NCBI GenBank assembly: GCA_964250615.1
Contig: CAXUGM010000016.1
Length of the DNA: 64,000 bases
Direction: 5' to 3' (one strand)
Origin: Blautia sp900556555
GTDB taxonomy: Bacteria; Bacillota; Clostridia; Lachnospirales; Lachnospiraceae
Shown: one piece after another, positions 51,561-61,371 of the stretch
Layout: each line of letters starts with the position of its first letter
Numbering within the stretch: position 1 is the stretch's first letter
Notes under the pieces: model-generated
What the model saw: only the letters and a program-made list of their open reading frames with translations
Databases searched by the model: none
Told to the model about the DNA's origin: nothing
Made by a program: the position numbers and the translations under genes

Positions 51561-52727
51561 ATGAAAGTAGTTGTTGCCATAGATTCTTTTAAGGGGAGTT
51601 TGTCTTCCACAGAAGCAGGAAATGCAGTGAAAAATGGTATTTTAAGATGCTGTCCTGATGCGGAAGTAGAAATATGCCCTCTGGCTGACGGTGGAGAAGG
51701 AACTGTGGAGGCTTTCGTCAATGGTATGAAAGGCAAATTTTGCTACAAAAAGGTTACAGGTCCTCTTGGCAGTGAGGTAGAGGCGAGATATGGAATCGTA
51801 GGAGAGAATACGGCGGTAATAGAGATGGCGGAGGCAGCAGGGCTGCCGCTTTTAAAAGAAGATGAAAGGAATCCTCTTCACACCACCACTTATGGAGTAG
51901 GTGAGCTGATAAAAGATGGAATAGAGAAAGGATGCCGCCGCTTTTTTATAGGAATCGGGGGAAGTGCGACGAATGACGGTGGCGTTGGGATGCTCCAGGC
52001 TCTTGGCTTTGGATTTCTGGATGAAAAAGGCCGGCAAATACCTTTCGGGGCAGGCGGATTAGAGAAACTTTCCGAGATTACTACGGATGATGTGATTCCT
52101 GAACTGAAAGAATGCGAATTTCGTATAGCATGTGATGTGACGAATCCTTTATGTGGAGAAAACGGATGTAGTGCTGTTTTTGGTCCCCAAAAGGGAGCGG
52201 ATGAGGAGATGATTCTTAAAATGGATCAATGGCTGGCACAGTATGCCTCTATAGCCAGCCGGAAATTTAAAAATGCAGATGCTTTAAGACCGGGAACCGG
52301 GGCAGCAGGAGGCTGTGGATTTGCATTTGCGGCATTTTTAGACGGAGTGCTGGAGCCGGGCATCAAAGTAGTTTTGGAACTGACCGGAATGGAGTGTTAT
52401 ATCAAAGAGGCAGATGTTGTGGTAACAGGCGAGGGGCGTTTGGATGGACAGACAGTCATGGGGAAAGCCCCTGTGGGTGTAGCGGCATTGGCTAAAAAAT
52501 ACGGAAAACCTGTGATTGCCTTTTCTGGAAGCGTGACAAAAGATGCAAGAAAGTGCAATCAACATGGAATAGATGCTTATTTTCCTATCCTGCGAGAGAT
52601 TTGTTCTTTAGAAGATGCTATGAATCCGGAAAAAGCCAGGGAAAATATGGAGGATACGGTGGAGCAGGTTTTCCGGCTGCTGTCTGTTAGCGTGAAAAAT
52701 AATATTCTTCCAGCGTCAGACCAGTAA
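51561..52727 (+). CDS. glycerate kinase
   Basis: A 388-residue kinase of the GarK/GlxK family that phosphorylates glycerate. It opens with AIDSFKGSLSS (residues 6-16) and has GIGGSATNDGGVGML (about 130-144) and GTGAAGGCGF (about 252-261). GarK makes 2-phosphoglycerate. ATG 51561 follows aaaggagg. The 3' end overlaps the convergent M15 gene by 41 bases. No other glycerate gene is close. Confidence 0.9.
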   Translation: MKVVVAIDSFKGSLSSTEAGNAVKNGILRCCPDAEVEICPLADGGEGTVEAFVNGMKGKFCYKKVTGPLGSEVEARYGIVGENTAVIEMAEAAGLPLLKEDERNPLHTTTYGVGELIKDGIEKGCRRFFIGIGGSATNDGGVGMLQALGFGFLDEKGRQIPFGAGGLEKLSEITTDDVIPELKECEFRIACDVTNPLCGENGCSAVFGPQKGADEEMILKMDQWLAQYASIASRKFKNADALRPGTGAAGGCGFAFAAFLDGVLEPGIKVVLELTGMECYIKEADVVVTGEGRLDGQTVMGKAPVGVAALAKKYGKPVIAFSGSVTKDARKCNQHGIDAYFPILREICSLEDAMNPEKARENMEDTVEQVFRLLSVSVKNNILPASDQ

Positions 52728-53238
52728 GGGAAAGGTACAGGGCAAGTTCTTTTCCTACATAACGGATATGCCATGGTTCCCATGGGATTTTTGTAATGGA
52801 TTCTTTGTTTTTGGGATACCGCAAAATGAATCCGTGGAGAGGGGCATGTTTATTCAGCCATTTTCCTTCGGCTGTTTCTGCGAAAGTATTTTCTAATTCC
52901 AGGCCAATGGCAGCACAGGAGACGTCAAGTGCCAGACCGGACTGGTGCTCACTGGTTCCGGGAGGAGCTACGGCTGTGCTGCCTTTTTGCAGGGCATTGC
53001 GGTAGAGCTCCTCCTGACGCTCATAAGAACGATAGCCGGAAATTCCTACTAATCCAATTCCCTGGGATGCAGCCTGCTCAAAAAGAAGTGTTGCGGCCTG
53101 TGCGGCTTCTTTTTGCAGCAGACGCTTGGGGTCATAGGGTGGTGCAGAAAAAGGGATTGCCGGTTCTGTGAGAGAATCAGGAAGAAAATGTTCCGGGAGA
53201 GGATGGTCACGGTTAATAAGGATAGTATAGGAAGCCAT
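52687..53238 (-). CDS. M15 family D-Ala-D-Ala carboxypeptidase-like protein
   Basis: A 183-residue zinc peptidase domain of the VanY group. The zinc site is in SEHQSGLALDV (about 97-107; His and Asp) and PWEPWHIRYVG (about 151-161; catalytic Glu and His). GYRSYERQEELY is the usual opening. No signal peptide or membrane helix is apparent, unlike most VanY proteins, so it may be cytoplasmic or the start may be incorrect. It overlaps the end of the glycerate kinase gene by 41 bases. Confidence 0.85.
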   Translation of the reverse strand: MASYTILINRDHPLPEHFLPDSLTEPAIPFSAPPYDPKRLLQKEAAQAATLLFEQAASQGIGLVGISGYRSYERQEELYRNALQKGSTAVAPPGTSEHQSGLALDVSCAAIGLELENTFAETAEGKWLNKHAPLHGFILRYPKNKESITKIPWEPWHIRYVGKELALYLSLTGLTLEEYYFSR

Positions 53239-53339
53239 AGATAAACCTGCCTTTTTGTGATGATTATTAATATATGAGGGGAAGTGTGTGGCTATGAAAA
53301 TTGCTTAAAAAAATTTTTTAAAAAATTTTAAAAAAGTAC

Positions 53340-53368
53340 TTGCATTTTTAAAATGAATGATATATAAT
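53340..53368 (+). promoter_or_regulatory. promoter of tRNA-Gln
   Basis: TTGCAT (53340-53345), 17-bp spacer, TATAAT (53363-53368). A palindrome TTGTTGT-gagac-ACAACAA (53374-53392) covers the expected start. Confidence 0.65.
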
Positions 53369-53400
53369 ACATCTTGTTGTGAGACACAACAACAAAACAT

Positions 53401-53472
53401 TGGGCTATCGCCAAACGGTAAGGCAACGGACTCTGACTCCGTCATCTCAAGGTTCGAATCCTTGTAGCCCAG
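53401..53472 (+). tRNA. tRNA-Gln (CTG)
   Basis: Acceptor arms tgggcta and tagccca, anticodon CTG in loop ctCTGac, discriminator G. No encoded CCA. It is a single tRNA with its own promoter and terminator. Confidence 0.95.
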
Positions 53473-53478
53473 CTTCTA

Positions 53479-53511
53479 ATATCCCAGACAGAATGTCTGG
53501 GATATTTTTGG
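53479..53511 (+). terminator. terminator of tRNA-Gln
   Basis: A perfect 12-bp stem (53479-53490 with 53494-53505), loop gaa, then five T. Confidence 0.9.
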
Positions 53512-53552
53512 TTTATGGAAAAGCAGTTGGAATATGACAAGGAGATAGGCTG

Positions 53553-54278
53553 ATGAAATATTCTTTTGACAGCAGGGTCAGGTACAGTGAAATAGGTGAA
53601 GACAAAAAGCTGACATTAAACAGTATCATTAATTACTTTCAGGATTGCAGCACATTTCATTCTGAAGCTGCGGGAGTGGGAATGGATTTTCTGGCAGATA
53701 AGCATCAGGTGTGGGTGCTTTCCGCCTGGCAGATTGTGGTGGAAAGATATCCCATGCTGTGCGAGAAGATAAAAGTTTCTACCTGGCCTTATGAATTCCG
53801 CCATTTTATGGGAAAGAGAAATTTTACAATGGAGGATGAAGAAGGAAACAGGATTGCGTATGCAAATACGTTATGGACTTACCTGGATTTAAGAACAGGA
53901 CATCCTGTGCTGGTAGATGAGAAGCAGGTACAGGCATATGAGTTAGAAGAGAAGCTGGATATGAACTATGCCCCCAGAAAAATTTCTGTGTCAGGAGAGT
54001 TTCAGGAATTTCCTTCTTTTCAGGTGAAAGCACACCATTTAGACACGAACCATCATGTGAATAACGGGCAGTATATTCTTATGGCAATGGAATATCTTCC
54101 ATCAGGCTTTATTGTAAGACAGATGCGGGCAGAATATAAGAACCAGGCTGTGCTCGGCAGTGTGATTGTGCCTAAGGTTCATGAAGAGAATGGCATTTAC
54201 ACAGTGACGCTGGATAGTCCTTCTGGAGTTCCGTTTGCGGTTGCTGAGCTTATCGGTAATTTTGAAAAGGTTGAATGA
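53553..54278 (+). CDS. acyl-ACP thioesterase
   Basis: A 241-residue double hot-dog enzyme of the bacterial FatA/FatB-like family, which hydrolyses acyl-ACP. The first hot-dog (about 1-125) contains YFQDCSTFHSEAAGVG and the second (about 150-240) has the DTNHHVNNGQYI active-site segment. In gut bacteria such enzymes can set free-fatty-acid output. It begins 41 bases after the tRNA-Gln terminator and is close to cvfB. Confidence 0.9.
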   Translation: MKYSFDSRVRYSEIGEDKKLTLNSIINYFQDCSTFHSEAAGVGMDFLADKHQVWVLSAWQIVVERYPMLCEKIKVSTWPYEFRHFMGKRNFTMEDEEGNRIAYANTLWTYLDLRTGHPVLVDEKQVQAYELEEKLDMNYAPRKISVSGEFQEFPSFQVKAHHLDTNHHVNNGQYILMAMEYLPSGFIVRQMRAEYKNQAVLGSVIVPKVHEENGIYTVTLDSPSGVPFAVAELIGNFEKVE

Positions 54279-54332
54279 AAAGATGGCAATTGATAATAAT
54301 ATGAATCTAAAGCATAGATAAAAGGAGAGAGT

Positions 54333-55172
54333 ATGATAGAATTAGGGAAAAAACAGGAATTAATTGTTGCAAAGGTTGTAGATTTTGGCGTTTATTTAGG
54401 TGAGAAAGAGACAGCAGCAGAGAAGGATACAGTACTGCTTCCTGGCAAACAAGTGCCGGAAGGGACAAAAAAAGGCGATAAACTGAGTGTTTTTATTTAT
54501 AAGGATTCACAGGACAGGCTGATAGCTACCACGAAAGAGCCGAAGCTGTTTTTAGGTGAAACAGCTATGCTAAAAGTTGCCCAGGTGACAAGAATCGGTG
54601 CGTTCCTGGACTGGGGACTGGAAAAAGACCTGTTTCTTCCATATAAGGAGCAGACGAAAAAGGTTCATGAAGGAGAAGAGATTCTGGTGTCTCTTTATAT
54701 TGATAAGAGCAGCCGTCTCTGTGCAACTATGAAGGTGTACCATTATCTCCAGACAGATTCTCCTTATGCAAAGGGAGATACAGTGACAGGGCTTGTTTAT
54801 GAAGTCAGTGATAATTTTGGTGTGTTTGTGGCTGTAGATGAAAAATATTCTGCTCTTATACCAAAACAGGAAGCTCAGGGCAACTACAAACCAGGAGATG
54901 AACTTACATGCCGTGTAACAGAAGTGCGTGAAGATGGAAAATTAACACTTAGTGCCAAGAAAAAAGCTTATATCCAGCTTCACGAAGACGCTGAGAGCGT
55001 ATATGAAATTATTCAGGAATTTGATGGAGAGCTGCCTTTTGATGACAAGGCTGCCCCAGAGGTAATCCAGAGAGAATTCGGGCTGAGTAAGAATGCTTTC
55101 AAACGTGCAGTGGGTCATCTGTTAAAAGAAAAGAAAATTGAGATGAAAAATGGGAAAATTTATGCCCTCTGA
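54333..55172 (+). CDS. cvfB: S1 RNA-binding protein CvfB (YitL family)
   Basis: A 279-residue protein with S1-type OB domains (about 1-62, 68-135 and 140-210, e.g. YDVSDNFGVFVAVDEKYSALIP-type sequence near the third) and a winged-helix end (about 215-279; FGLSKNAFKRAVGHLLKE). CvfB affects RNA turnover and virulence gene expression in staphylococci. The length is as usual. It has SD aggagag. Confidence 0.88.
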   Translation: MIELGKKQELIVAKVVDFGVYLGEKETAAEKDTVLLPGKQVPEGTKKGDKLSVFIYKDSQDRLIATTKEPKLFLGETAMLKVAQVTRIGAFLDWGLEKDLFLPYKEQTKKVHEGEEILVSLYIDKSSRLCATMKVYHYLQTDSPYAKGDTVTGLVYEVSDNFGVFVAVDEKYSALIPKQEAQGNYKPGDELTCRVTEVREDGKLTLSAKKKAYIQLHEDAESVYEIIQEFDGELPFDDKAAPEVIQREFGLSKNAFKRAVGHLLKEKKIEMKNGKIYAL

Positions 55173-55175
55173 TAC

Positions 55176-55204
55176 TTTCGTAAGCAAGATTGATATGGTA
55201 TAAT
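55176..55204 (+). promoter_or_regulatory. promoter before the methyltransferase gene
   Basis: TTTCGT (55176-55181), 17-bp spacer, TATAAT (55199-55204). The -35 is weak. Confidence 0.4.
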
Positions 55205-55250
55205 AGGAAACGTTAACGAAGAAATTGATTGTCCAGAAGGAGGAAAATAA

Positions 55251-55841
55251 GTGGACTCGATAGATTATTACGACCGGTACGCAGTACCTTATTATGAAGA
55301 AACTGTGGATTTCAGCATGGAGGGGCAGCTTGAGCGATTTATTGAATTGTTGCCGGAAAGTGCAGATGTCCTTGATTTAGGCTGTGGATCGGGCAGAGAT
55401 ACAGTATTCTTAGAGGAAGAAGGCTGTGTTGTGACTGCTATGGACGGGTCAGAGAAGATGTGCGAGCTGGCCAGTATTCATGCAGGAAAAGAAGTTCTGC
55501 ATTTAAAAGTAGAAGATATGGAATTTGACGATGTGTTTCACGGGATTTGGGCATGTGCCGTTCTGGGGCATTTTACACCGGATGAGGTAAAAGGTGTCAT
55601 GGATAAAATCCTGAAAGCATTAAAAGACGATGGAATTCTGTATTTTTCTGTGAAAAAGGGAGAACGGAACGGTAAGTATAATGGCCGTTATTTCTATGAC
55701 TATGACAGAGAGGCCCTTAACAATCTCCTGGATGCTTTTCCAAACATCAAGGTATTGGACATTTGGAAAACAAATGATGTAAGAGCAGACAAAAGCGACC
55801 GTTGGTTTAATGTTCTGCTGAGAAAAGAGCGACAGGAATAG
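55251..55841 (+). CDS. class I SAM-dependent methyltransferase
   Basis: A 196-residue methyltransferase with the SAM loop VLDLGCGSGRDT (about 40-51) and the acidic residue at MDGSEK. The substrate is not identifiable. Start GTG 55251 follows gaaggagg. It is 28 bases upstream of dnaE and probably cotranscribed. Confidence 0.88.
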   Translation: MDSIDYYDRYAVPYYEETVDFSMEGQLERFIELLPESADVLDLGCGSGRDTVFLEEEGCVVTAMDGSEKMCELASIHAGKEVLHLKVEDMEFDDVFHGIWACAVLGHFTPDEVKGVMDKILKALKDDGILYFSVKKGERNGKYNGRYFYDYDREALNNLLDAFPNIKVLDIWKTNDVRADKSDRWFNVLLRKERQE

Positions 55842-55868
55842 GACAAGGAATAATAAAGGAGAAAAACA

Positions 55869-58800
55869 GTGGAATTTGCTCATTTACATGTACATACAGA
55901 GTACAGTCTATTGGATGGCTCTAATAAAATTCATGAATATGTAGCCAGAGTAAAGGAACTGGGAATGAACAGTGCAGCCATAACAGACCATGGAGTCATG
56001 TTTGGCTGCATTGATTTTTATAGGGCAGCAAAAGCCGCGGGAATCAAGCCCATTCTAGGGTGCGAGGTCTATGTTGCTCCTGGTTCCAGATTTGACCGTG
56101 AAGCCGGGCAGACAGAGAACCGGTATTATCATCTGGTTCTGCTGGCGGAGAATAATCAGGGGTATCAGAACTTGATGAAGATTGTTTCTAAGGCATTTAT
56201 TGATGGATTTTACTATAAGCCCAGAGTAGACTTAGAACTTTTGGAAGAATATCATGAAGGGATTATTGCATTAAGTGCGTGTCTTGCAGGAGAAGTTGCA
56301 AAAAATCTTACTAGGGGACTTTATGAGGAAGCAGAAAAAGCAGCCCTCAGATATCAGGAAATTTTCGGGGAGGGAAATTTTTTCCTGGAGATGCAGGATC
56401 ATGGAATTCCAGAGCAGCAAAGAGTGAACCAGCAGCTTCTTAGGATGCATCAGGAGACGGGCATTGAACTGGTAGTTACCAATGACGTACATTATACTTA
56501 TGATACAGACGTGGAAGCTCATGATATCCTGCTTTGTGTCCAGACAGGAAAAAGACTTCAGGATGAGGATAGGATGCGGTATGAAGGGGGACAATATTAT
56601 GTAAAATCCCCAGAGGAAATGCTGAAGCTGTTTCCATATATACCTGAGGCATTGGAAAACACCCAGAAAATTGCAGATCGCTGCGACGTGGAAATTGAAT
56701 TTGGAGTGACAAAACTGCCGAAATTTGATGTTCCCGCACCTTATACTTCTTGGGAATACTTAAATAAGCTGTGTTATGATGGATTAAAAGAGAGATATAC
56801 AGAAAATCTGGATGAATTAGGCAAGCGTCTGGAATACGAGCTTGGCGTTATTCAGAAAATGGGCTATGTGGATTATTTCCTGATTGTATGGGATTTTATC
56901 CGCTTTGCCAGAGACCATGATATTATGGTAGGCCCAGGCCGTGGTTCTGCGGCGGGAAGTCTGGTTTCCTATACACTGGGAATCACGAAGCTGGATCCTA
57001 TTAAATACGATTTGCTTTTTGAACGTTTCCTGAATCCGGAGCGAGTATCCATGCCCGATATTGACGTGGATTTCTGCTTCGAAAGAAGACAGGAAGTCAT
57101 TGATTATGTGGTGGAGAAATATGGAAAAGACCGGGTGGTTCAGATTGTTACATTTGGTACCATGGCAGCCAGAGGTGTTATCCGGGATGTGGGGCGTGTA
57201 ATGGACCTGCCTTATGCTCAGTGCGATTCCATTGCAAAGATGATTCCAACAGAGCTTAATATTACGATTGATAAAGCATTGAAGATGAATCCTGAGCTTC
57301 GGACACTCTATGAAACAGACGAAACGGTGAAGAAGCTCATTGATATGAGTAGAAGGCTGGAAGGTTTGCCCAGACATACCTCCATGCATGCAGCGGGCGT
57401 AGTTATTAGCCAGAAGTCTGTTGATGAGTATGTTCCGTTATCTCGTGCTTCGGACGGTTCCATTGTCACCCAGTTTACCATGACGACACTGGAAGAGCTG
57501 GGGCTTTTGAAAATGGATTTCCTGGGACTTCGGACACTGACCGTTATTCAGAATGCAGTAAAACTGGCAGAACAGAACCAGGGAGTAAAGCTGGATATCG
57601 ACCATATTAATTATGAAGATAAAAAGGTCTATGAGATGCTTGGGGCCGGAAAAACGGATGGTGTGTTCCAGTTGGAAAGTGGTGGGATGACCAGTTTCAT
57701 GAAAGAACTGAAGCCGGAAAGCCTGGAAGATGTCATTGCGGGGATTTCCTTGTACCGCCCGGGTCCCATGGATTTTATCCCTCAGTATATCAAAGGTAAA
57801 AACAATGCAGACAGTATTACCTACGATTGTCCAGAATTGGAGCCGATTTTGAAGCCTACTTACGGATGTATTGTGTATCAGGAGCAGGTTATGCAGATTG
57901 TCCGTTCTCTGGGCGGTTACACGCTTGGCCGCAGTGATTTGCTAAGACGAGCCATGAGTAAGAAAAAAGCAGCCGTCATGGAGAAGGAACGGCAGAACTT
58001 TGTGTATGGAAATGCGGAGGAAGGCGTTCCTGGCTGTGTGAACAGAGGTATTCCGGAACAGATTGCAAACAAAATTTACGATGAAATGATAGACTTTGCC
58101 AAATATGCCTTTAACAAGTCTCATGCAGCGGCATACGCCCTAGTGGCTTATCAGACAGCCTATCTGAAATATTATTTTCCGGTAGAATTTATGGCTGCAT
58201 TAATGACTTCTGTGATTGATAATCCGTCAAAAGTGGCAGAATATATCCTATCCAGCCGGAAAATGGGAATTGCCATTCTTCCACCGGACATAAACAGGGG
58301 ATATAGTTCTTTTTCCGTGGATGGAACGTCTATCCGTTATGGGCTTTCCGCTATAAAAGGCGTGGGAAAACCGGTTATTGCTGCGATTGTGGCAGAGCGG
58401 GAAGAGAGAGGCTTATTTAAGAATCTCCGTGATTTTATTGAGCGGATGTCAGGACGGGAAGTAAATAAGAAGACCATAGAGAATCTGATCAAGGCAGGAG
58501 CCATGGATGAACTTCCGGGAAACAGACGCCAGAAGATGATGGTTTATGTTCAAATTGTAGATTCCATAGCCCAGGAGAAGAAAAATACCATGGCAGGGCA
58601 GATGAGCCTGTTTGACCTGGTTTCTGAGGAAGAAAAGTCTGCGTTTGAGATTCGTATGCCAAATGTAACAGAATATACTAAAGAGGACCGTCTGGCTTTT
58701 GAAAAGGAAGTGCTTGGAATTTATATCAGCGGTCATCCTCTGGAAGAATATGAAGAACGTTGGAGGAAGAATATATCTGCCGTGACTACAGATTTCTTGC

Positions 58801-59351
58801 CGGATGAAGAGACGGGAACACCTGTTGTCCATGAGGGTGCAAAAGAAATTGTGGGCGGTATGATTACAGCCAAAACCATTAAATATACGAAAACCAATAA
58901 AGTAATGGCATTTCTGACCCTGGAGGATCTGGTAGGAACCGTGGAGATTGTCGTGTTTCCAAGAGATTATGAGAAAAATGTCCAGTTTATGAATGTAGAT
59001 GAAAAAGTGTTTATTCAGGGAAGAGTTGCCGCAGAAGATGATAAGGCAAGTAAATTAATCTGTGAAAGCATGTATTCTTTTGATGAAGTGCCGAGAGAGC
59101 TGTGGTTCCAGTTTGAGAATAAAGAAGAGTTTCTGGCAAAGGAGCAGGAGCTGTATGAAGACTTGAGAGATTCCGATGGAAAAGACAGTGTGGTGATTTT
59201 CATAAAATCTCCAAAAGCCATAAAAAGGCTTGGACCATCCAGAAATATCAAGATTCATCCACAGCTACTGAGCAAACTATACGAAAAGTACGGGCAGCAG
59301 AACGTAAAAGTTGTAGAAAAGAGTATTGAAAAACTTGCAAAAATGCATTAG
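55869..59351 (+). CDS. dnaE: DNA polymerase III subunit alpha
   Basis: An 1160-residue replicative polymerase. Order: PHP domain (about 1-270, HLHVHTEYSLLDG with metal-type His intact), palm with PGRGSAAGSLVSY and the catalytic DIDVDF (about 397-402), fingers, and C-terminal helix-hairpin-helix and OB domains (about 990-1075). It is of DnaE1 or DnaE3 type. Clostridia generally also carry PolC, which is not in the window. GTG start with aaggag upstream. It precedes pfkA, a common arrangement in this family of bacteria. Confidence 0.95.
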   Translation: MEFAHLHVHTEYSLLDGSNKIHEYVARVKELGMNSAAITDHGVMFGCIDFYRAAKAAGIKPILGCEVYVAPGSRFDREAGQTENRYYHLVLLAENNQGYQNLMKIVSKAFIDGFYYKPRVDLELLEEYHEGIIALSACLAGEVAKNLTRGLYEEAEKAALRYQEIFGEGNFFLEMQDHGIPEQQRVNQQLLRMHQETGIELVVTNDVHYTYDTDVEAHDILLCVQTGKRLQDEDRMRYEGGQYYVKSPEEMLKLFPYIPEALENTQKIADRCDVEIEFGVTKLPKFDVPAPYTSWEYLNKLCYDGLKERYTENLDELGKRLEYELGVIQKMGYVDYFLIVWDFIRFARDHDIMVGPGRGSAAGSLVSYTLGITKLDPIKYDLLFERFLNPERVSMPDIDVDFCFERRQEVIDYVVEKYGKDRVVQIVTFGTMAARGVIRDVGRVMDLPYAQCDSIAKMIPTELNITIDKALKMNPELRTLYETDETVKKLIDMSRRLEGLPRHTSMHAAGVVISQKSVDEYVPLSRASDGSIVTQFTMTTLEELGLLKMDFLGLRTLTVIQNAVKLAEQNQGVKLDIDHINYEDKKVYEMLGAGKTDGVFQLESGGMTSFMKELKPESLEDVIAGISLYRPGPMDFIPQYIKGKNNADSITYDCPELEPILKPTYGCIVYQEQVMQIVRSLGGYTLGRSDLLRRAMSKKKAAVMEKERQNFVYGNAEEGVPGCVNRGIPEQIANKIYDEMIDFAKYAFNKSHAAAYALVAYQTAYLKYYFPVEFMAALMTSVIDNPSKVAEYILSSRKMGIAILPPDINRGYSSFSVDGTSIRYGLSAIKGVGKPVIAAIVAEREERGLFKNLRDFIERMSGREVNKKTIENLIKAGAMDELPGNRRQKMMVYVQIVDSIAQEKKNTMAGQMSLFDLVSEEEKSAFEIRMPNVTEYTKEDRLAFEKEVLGIYISGHPLEEYEERWRKNISAVTTDFLPDEETGTPVVHEGAKEIVGGMITAKTIKYTKTNKVMAFLTLEDLVGTVEIVVFPRDYEKNVQFMNVDEKVFIQGRVAAEDDKASKLICESMYSFDEVPRELWFQFENKEEFLAKEQELYEDLRDSDGKDSVVIFIKSPKAIKRLGPSRNIKIHPQLLSKLYEKYGQQNVKVVEKSIEKLAKMH

Positions 59352-59414
59352 AATAGGTTTTGGCTATTGTATTAAAATAAAGACATGTAACTGCCAGTGA
59401 GATGGAGGAGAAAA

Positions 59415-60416
59415 ATGACTGCAAATAAAGAAATCAAAACAATCGGTGTTTTAACAAGTGGTGGAGACGCTCCAGGAATGAATGCGGCAATTCGTGCAGT
59501 TGTAAGAAGAGGTTTAAGCTGCGGTATCGATATGAAAGGTATTAAAAAAGGCTATAGCGGACTTCTCAATGAGGAAATTATTGATATGACCGCAGTAAAT
59601 GTTTCAGATACAATTCAGAAAGGTGGGACTATCCTGCAGACAGCCCGCTGTGCGGAAATGCGTACACCGGAAGGGCAGCAGAGAGCAGCAGATATATGCA
59701 GAAAACATGGCATTGATGCTTTGGTAGTCATCGGTGGTGACGGTTCTTTTGCAGGTGCCCAGAAGCTTGCCAACCTTGGAATCAACACAGTAGGTGTGCC
59801 AGGTACCATTGACTTGGATATTGCATGTACAGAATATACTATTGGCTTCGATACTGCTGTAAATACAGCTATGGAAGCAATCGACAAAGTTCGTGATACT
59901 TCTACCTCTCATGAGCGTGTAAGTATCATTGAAGTTATGGGAAGAAATGCCGGCTATCTGGCCTTGTGGTGCGGTATTGCAAACGGTGCAGAAGATATTC
60001 TGCTTCCGGAAAAATATGATTACGATGAACAGAAAATCATCAACAACATTATTGATAACCGTAAAAAAGGTAAAAAACATCACATTATTATCAACGCAGA
60101 AGGAATCGGTCATTCTGAAGCTATGGCAAAACGTATTGAAGCAGCCACTGGAATTGAGACAAGAGCTACGATTTTAGGCCACATGCAGCGTGGAGGGACA
60201 CCGAGCTGTAAAGACCGTGTATATGCGTCTATTATGGGAGCAAAGGCTGTAGATGTACTTTTGGAAGGAAAGACAAAGAGAGTTATCTGTTACAGAGACG
60301 GAGAATACATTGATATGGATATCAATGAAGCACTGGCTATGAAGAAAACGATTTCTGAATACCAGTTTGAGGTAAGCTATTCCTTATCACATAACTATAG
60401 CAAGAATCCAAGATAA
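59415..60416 (+). CDS. pfkA: 6-phosphofructokinase
   Basis: A 333-residue glycolytic kinase making fructose-1,6-bisphosphate. The nucleotide site GGDAPGMNA and GGDGSFAGA are intact; GDGS suggests ATP rather than pyrophosphate. The active-site loop is GTIDLDIAC where Bacillus has GTIDNDIPG, so Asn is Leu beside the catalytic Asp. RVSIIEVMGRNAGYLAL is normal. I recall this loop in other Lachnospiraceae, so it may be normal there. ATG 59415 has ggaggag upstream. Confidence 0.92.
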   Translation: MTANKEIKTIGVLTSGGDAPGMNAAIRAVVRRGLSCGIDMKGIKKGYSGLLNEEIIDMTAVNVSDTIQKGGTILQTARCAEMRTPEGQQRAADICRKHGIDALVVIGGDGSFAGAQKLANLGINTVGVPGTIDLDIACTEYTIGFDTAVNTAMEAIDKVRDTSTSHERVSIIEVMGRNAGYLALWCGIANGAEDILLPEKYDYDEQKIINNIIDNRKKGKKHHIIINAEGIGHSEAMAKRIEAATGIETRATILGHMQRGGTPSCKDRVYASIMGAKAVDVLLEGKTKRVICYRDGEYIDMDINEALAMKKTISEYQFEVSYSLSHNYSKNPR

Positions 60417-60423
60417 GCAGACG

Positions 60424-60455
60424 AGAGGCTGTCGCATTACGACAGCCTCTTTTTT
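60424..60455 (+). terminator. terminator of pfkA
   Basis: gagaggctgtcg pairs with cgacagcctc across loop catta, followed by six T. Confidence 0.9.
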
Positions 60456-60468
60456 AGGAGAAAAAGAA

Positions 60469-61272
60469 ATGATTACAAGTATGTCAAATCCACAGATAAA
60501 AAAGGTGCAGCAATTATTAAAAAAAGCAAAAACCAGACGGGAAGAAAAAGTTTTTGTTGCAGAAGGGATTAAAATGTTCCGTGAAGCTCCGGCAGACAGG
60601 CTTTGCAAAGTATATGCTTCTGAGTCATTTTCCGGGAAAACGGAATTTGAGGATATTTTGAGAGAAAAATCTCTGAATCCTGACTCAGATAAAGTAGAGA
60701 TTGTAGACGATAAAGTGTTTAAGAGTTTGTCTGATACAGTCACTCCTCAAGGTGTTCTCTGCCTGATTTCTATGGGAAACTGGAGTCTTCAGGACATTAT
60801 AGGAGGAAGTGAATGTCCTCTTCTTATGATTTTGGAAGACTTGCAGGATCCAGGCAATCTGGGAACCATTATCCGAACAGGAGAAGGAGCAGGAGTCACA
60901 GGAGTGATTCTCAGCAGAACATCAGTAGATGTGTTTAATCCCAAGGTGATTCGCTCTACCATGGGCTCTATCTACAGAGTTCCTGTGATTTATGTGGATT
61001 CTATTGAGGAAGAAGTGTTGCCAATGTTGAAAACTCATGAAATTACAACTTATGCGGCTCATTTAAAAGGGGAAAACAACTATGACCAGGAAGACTATTC
61101 CAAAGGAACAGCGTTTTTTATCGGAAACGAGGGGAATGGTCTGACGGTTGAGCTGACAGCCTGTGCAGATACATTGATCAAGATACCTATGGCTGGTCTG
61201 GTAGAATCCTTGAATGCAGCCATGGCGTCAGGGATTTTGATGTATGAGGCGGCAAGGCAGAGAAGAAATTGA
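60469..61272 (+). CDS. TrmH/SpoU family RNA 2'-O-methyltransferase
   Basis: A 267-residue enzyme with a substrate-binding N-terminal domain (about 1-95) and a knotted SPOUT domain. Motif 1 NLGTIIRTGEGAG (about 128-140), motif 2 IGNEGNGL (about 217-224) and motif 3 GLVESLNAAMASGILMYE (about 242-259) are intact. It probably methylates rRNA (RlmB-like or YsgA-like); the target site is unknown. Confidence 0.9.
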   Translation: MITSMSNPQIKKVQQLLKKAKTRREEKVFVAEGIKMFREAPADRLCKVYASESFSGKTEFEDILREKSLNPDSDKVEIVDDKVFKSLSDTVTPQGVLCLISMGNWSLQDIIGGSECPLLMILEDLQDPGNLGTIIRTGEGAGVTGVILSRTSVDVFNPKVIRSTMGSIYRVPVIYVDSIEEEVLPMLKTHEITTYAAHLKGENNYDQEDYSKGTAFFIGNEGNGLTVELTACADTLIKIPMAGLVESLNAAMASGILMYEAARQRRN

Positions 61273-61288
61273 AATAGGATAGTTAAGA

Positions 61289-61326
61289 AAAATAGGGAAT
61301 GTTTTGACACATTCTCTATTTTTACG
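61289..61326 (+). terminator. terminator of the TrmH gene
   Basis: aaaatagggaatgt pairs with acattctctattttt, followed by a short T-tract. Confidence 0.75.
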
Positions 61327-61371
61327 TATTTTATCAGGGAAAAACTGTAAAATGTTACAAAAAATACCCGG

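Noticed and set aside
59790..59850. pfkA loop TIDLD as an inactivating change
   Set aside because: The catalytic Asp is kept and the same loop is, as far as I recall, usual in Lachnospiraceae.
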